Shown piece after piece: positions 44,268-46,434 of a stretch of DNA of 46,434 nt (the stretch's first letter is position 1; each line of letters starts with the position of its first letter). The stretch is taken from positions 1 to 46,434 of the forward strand of contig WRCE01000012.1 of assembly GCA_009784005.1 (NCBI GenBank), given 5' to 3'. A program made the position numbers and the translations under genes. The notes beneath the pieces were generated by a model. That model saw only the letters and a list, made by a program, of their open reading frames with translations, had not been told where the DNA came from and ran no database searches. This DNA is from Candidatus Methanimicrococcus labiotermitis (GTDB lineage Archaea; Halobacteriota; Methanosarcinia; Methanosarcinales; Methanosarcinaceae).

Positions 44268-46434
44268 ATGAAAATGGAAAAAAAATTTAATCGTATATTT
44301 GCCCTCTTAATAATTGCATTATTATTTACCGGATCGGTTGTTACAACACACTTTCTTTCTGCCGCTGACGGTTCCGATGAGCTTCCGGTTGCTGTTGACG
44401 GCGCCATTCTTTCCCCGATTGTGACAGGAGACACTGTTGACTGGGTCGAAATTGCAAGATACAATGATTCTACCGGCAATTATTCCCTCATTGTGCGCAC
44501 AACCTACCTCACTGTCCGTTCAAACAATCAAGACGAACCGGAATTTCAATACACGCAGTATAGCTCAGATGACACGATAAATTATTCTCAGTCATATGTC
44601 CGCAGATTCATCAACGAGTGGTTTAACGGAGGCGCCAGAGCCGATGAACTGCCGGCCAATGCCCGTCTTCGTGACTTTACGATGGAAAGTAACGCGAAAA
44701 AAGTTCTCGGCACCTCTCTGACGGAGGAAGCGCTGGCTGACGGGTTCAGCACGCCGACATTCAACCAAGCGAGAACGGGCGAGGATGTTGCTTTCGCGTT
44801 GAGTTATAGCGAAACGGCTGAGTTTTTATCAAAAATATATTTTTTGAGGGATCAGACTCAGACGATGTACAGTAATGACATCGCGAGCGCTAACTTTGAC
44901 AAAATCACCCTCCCCAAAAGCGAACACTCTTGTATGTGGCTTCGAACCGCGGGTGATACCAACAATTTTGCAGGTTCTTTGTCTTACATGGGTTACGCTT
45001 TCCAAGACTATAACGGTCCCCAAACGAACGGGTATGTTTATCCGGCGCTGTGGGTGCGGACAAGCCTTTTTGATACGTCATACACCGTGCATTATTATTT
45101 GTACGGTACCGATGTTTCCGTAAAAGCCGATAAGGAAATGACCAATCAGACCATCGGCCAATCAATAACAGAAGAAGCCGCAAAGATTCCGGGCTACATG
45201 GTTCTGGAGCCGTCGAGCGTTACAAAGACCCTTAACCCGTCAAACAACGAGTTTACTTTCTACTACACTCAAAATACGGACATGACGTACACAGTACACT
45301 ATTATCTGCAGGGGACAAACACGCCGCTGCAAGCCGCTAAAATCGTGACCGGCCAAACAATGGGCGCGCAGGTGATCGAAAATGCGGTTGATATTGCCGG
45401 CTACACGGCGGTTGATCCTGTGAGCGTGACCCTGACCATTAAAGCGGCAGGCAATGAGATCGTTTTCAACTATGGGCCCGATACCTATACGATTGATTAC
45501 GTTGACAATATCGCCGGCGCCGCCGTCAGCGGCAAGGCGGTGACTACCTATAACATCACGTCTGCCGTCACGCTTCATACGTTGGAGAAAAACGGTTACA
45601 CGTTCAACGGCTGGTATGCCGGTTCCGATTTCACAGGCTCTGCCGTGACGGCTTTTGGCCCCCGCGTCATCGGAGACAAAACCTTCTACGCCAAATGGGG
45701 CGACGGCAGCGGCAATCCCGACGAATACCCGATCATTTACGCCGGCGTTTCTGACGCCGAGCATTCCAATCCGGAAACTTATAACGTGACAAGCGACATC
45801 ACTTTCAAAAGCGCAGAGCGTTTCGGATACAGATTCGACGGCTGGTTTGAAGAGCCGTCGTTTACAACGCCGAGGACAGGTATCGCCGCCGGTACGACAG
45901 GAAGCGTGACTGTGTACGCCAAAATGACGCTGACAGAATACGATGTCATTTATGACGCAAACGGCGGCGCGGGCGGCCCCGGTACCGAGACAACCGCCCC
46001 TGTGCCGAACTATGCGCTGAACACAACAACATTCCCGGCGCATGACCGGGACGGCGGCTATAACGTTTTGTTCATGGGCTGGAGTCTGACGCAGTCAGCC
46101 ATCATTGATAAAGACGGCACTGTTCCGGTTTTGGTGGCTGAGGTCACAATAGACGACAAGGACGTGACTGTTTACGCGGTTTGGGGCTATGACAAGAACG
46201 GCGACGGTACACCCGATGTCAGGGAAAAGCAATACAGTATTCTTTACCACGTCAACGGCGGCAACGATAACGGTCCCGCGAATGAGACAGGATTGATTGC
46301 CGGCACATACACGTTGAACACCACAACACGCCCGACGCACGCTCAGGATAACGGCTATGACGTTTTGTTCATGGGCTGGAGTCTGACGCAGACCGGCATC
46401 ATTGATAAGGACGGCACTGTTCCGGATTTGGTGA
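44268..46434 (+). CDS. large secreted repeat protein (DUF6273-like, MucBP-like, InlB B-repeat-like), cut off by the window end
   Basis: An open frame of 722 codons to the edge, without a stop. The N-terminus is a signal peptide (FNRIFALLIIALLFTGSVV). Residues ~40-265 resemble a DUF6273-type domain, with CMWLRTAGDTNN and YVYPALWVRTS. Residues ~267-405 hold two MucBP-like repeats (YTVHYYLYGT, YTVHYYLQGT). Listeria-Bacteroides/InlB B-type repeats follow (YTFNGWYAGSDFTGSAV, YRFDGWFEEPSF), then ~100-residue repeats with VLFMGWSLTQ...IIDKDGTVP spaced exactly 300 bp apart. This looks like a surface adhesin. I chose ATG 44268 for the GGTG upstream; ATG 44253 is in frame too. Confidence 0.8.
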   Translation, partial: MKMEKKFNRIFALLIIALLFTGSVVTTHFLSAADGSDELPVAVDGAILSPIVTGDTVDWVEIARYNDSTGNYSLIVRTTYLTVRSNNQDEPEFQYTQYSSDDTINYSQSYVRRFINEWFNGGARADELPANARLRDFTMESNAKKVLGTSLTEEALADGFSTPTFNQARTGEDVAFALSYSETAEFLSKIYFLRDQTQTMYSNDIASANFDKITLPKSEHSCMWLRTAGDTNNFAGSLSYMGYAFQDYNGPQTNGYVYPALWVRTSLFDTSYTVHYYLYGTDVSVKADKEMTNQTIGQSITEEAAKIPGYMVLEPSSVTKTLNPSNNEFTFYYTQNTDMTYTVHYYLQGTNTPLQAAKIVTGQTMGAQVIENAVDIAGYTAVDPVSVTLTIKAAGNEIVFNYGPDTYTIDYVDNIAGAAVSGKAVTTYNITSAVTLHTLEKNGYTFNGWYAGSDFTGSAVTAFGPRVIGDKTFYAKWGDGSGNPDEYPIIYAGVSDAEHSNPETYNVTSDITFKSAERFGYRFDGWFEEPSFTTPRTGIAAGTTGSVTVYAKMTLTEYDVIYDANGGAGGPGTETTAPVPNYALNTTTFPAHDRDGGYNVLFMGWSLTQSAIIDKDGTVPVLVAEVTIDDKDVTVYAVWGYDKNGDGTPDVREKQYSILYHVNGGNDNGPANETGLIAGTYTLNTTTRPTHAQDNGYDVLFMGWSLTQTGIIDKDGTVPDLV

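Noticed and set aside
45240..46043. 267-residue minus-strand ORF opposite the adhesin-like gene
   Set aside because: It is the shadow of the adhesin frame, which has a signal peptide and recognisable repeat domains.

Overview
The window reads as chromosomal DNA of a methanogenic archaeon, most likely in the Methanosarcinaceae and possibly close to host-associated genera such as Methanimicrococcus (the genus is inference). The evidence is a set of archaeal housekeeping genes: aIF1, ribosomal protein S8e, Nob1, ABCE1, NreA, Mre11-Rad50, archaeal-type PRPP synthetase, a GfcR-like PRTase regulator, the HPS-RraA fusion and an EMC6-like membrane protein. There are Shine-Dalgarno sites and archaeal TATA boxes. 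No rRNA, tRNA or CRISPR array was seen.

Layout. 0.4-2.9 kb: QueG-like Fe-S protein (-) and HPS-RraA (+). 3.3-10 kb: class V aminotransferase (+), NreA (-), small wHTH regulator (-), aIF1 (+), nucleotidyltransferase (-), RCK-DHH phosphoesterase (-). 10.6-18.4 kb, all +: Nnr, PRPP synthetase, a 611-residue repeat protein, a TPD nuclease related to human CDIN1, cysteine desulfurase. 18.9-25.8 kb: S8e (-), then a conserved small protein, Nob1, GfcR-like regulator, MBL-fold hydrolase, EMC6-like protein and ABCE1 (+). 26-32 kb (-): PHP phosphoesterase, mre11, rad50. 32.6-37 kb (-): the complete pstS-pstC-pstA-pstB-phoU phosphate uptake operon. 37.5-43 kb: CbiC-like protein, RibD-like reductase, CBS protein, small membrane protein, CYTH protein, an orphan and a VOC protein. 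44.3 kb to the end: the start of a large secreted repeat protein that runs off the window.

The most striking signal is in the genetic code. mre11 (two sites), rad50 (one) and pstA (one) are each interrupted only by in-frame TAG. In every case the frame is unbroken and the essential motifs continue after the TAG. None of the 35 complete protein genes called here ends in TAG; all end in TGA or TAA. This fits UAG being read as a sense codon, most plausibly pyrrolysine, so I annotate these three as single intact genes.

The second signal is repeats. Nearly every intergenic gap carries its own short tandem repeat (about 9-40 bp units), different at each locus. In-frame versions have expanded inside linkers, loops and termini of otherwise conserved enzymes. 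Two dispersed hairpin families also occur: family A (four copies, each downstream of and in the same sense as a gene) and family B (two copies).
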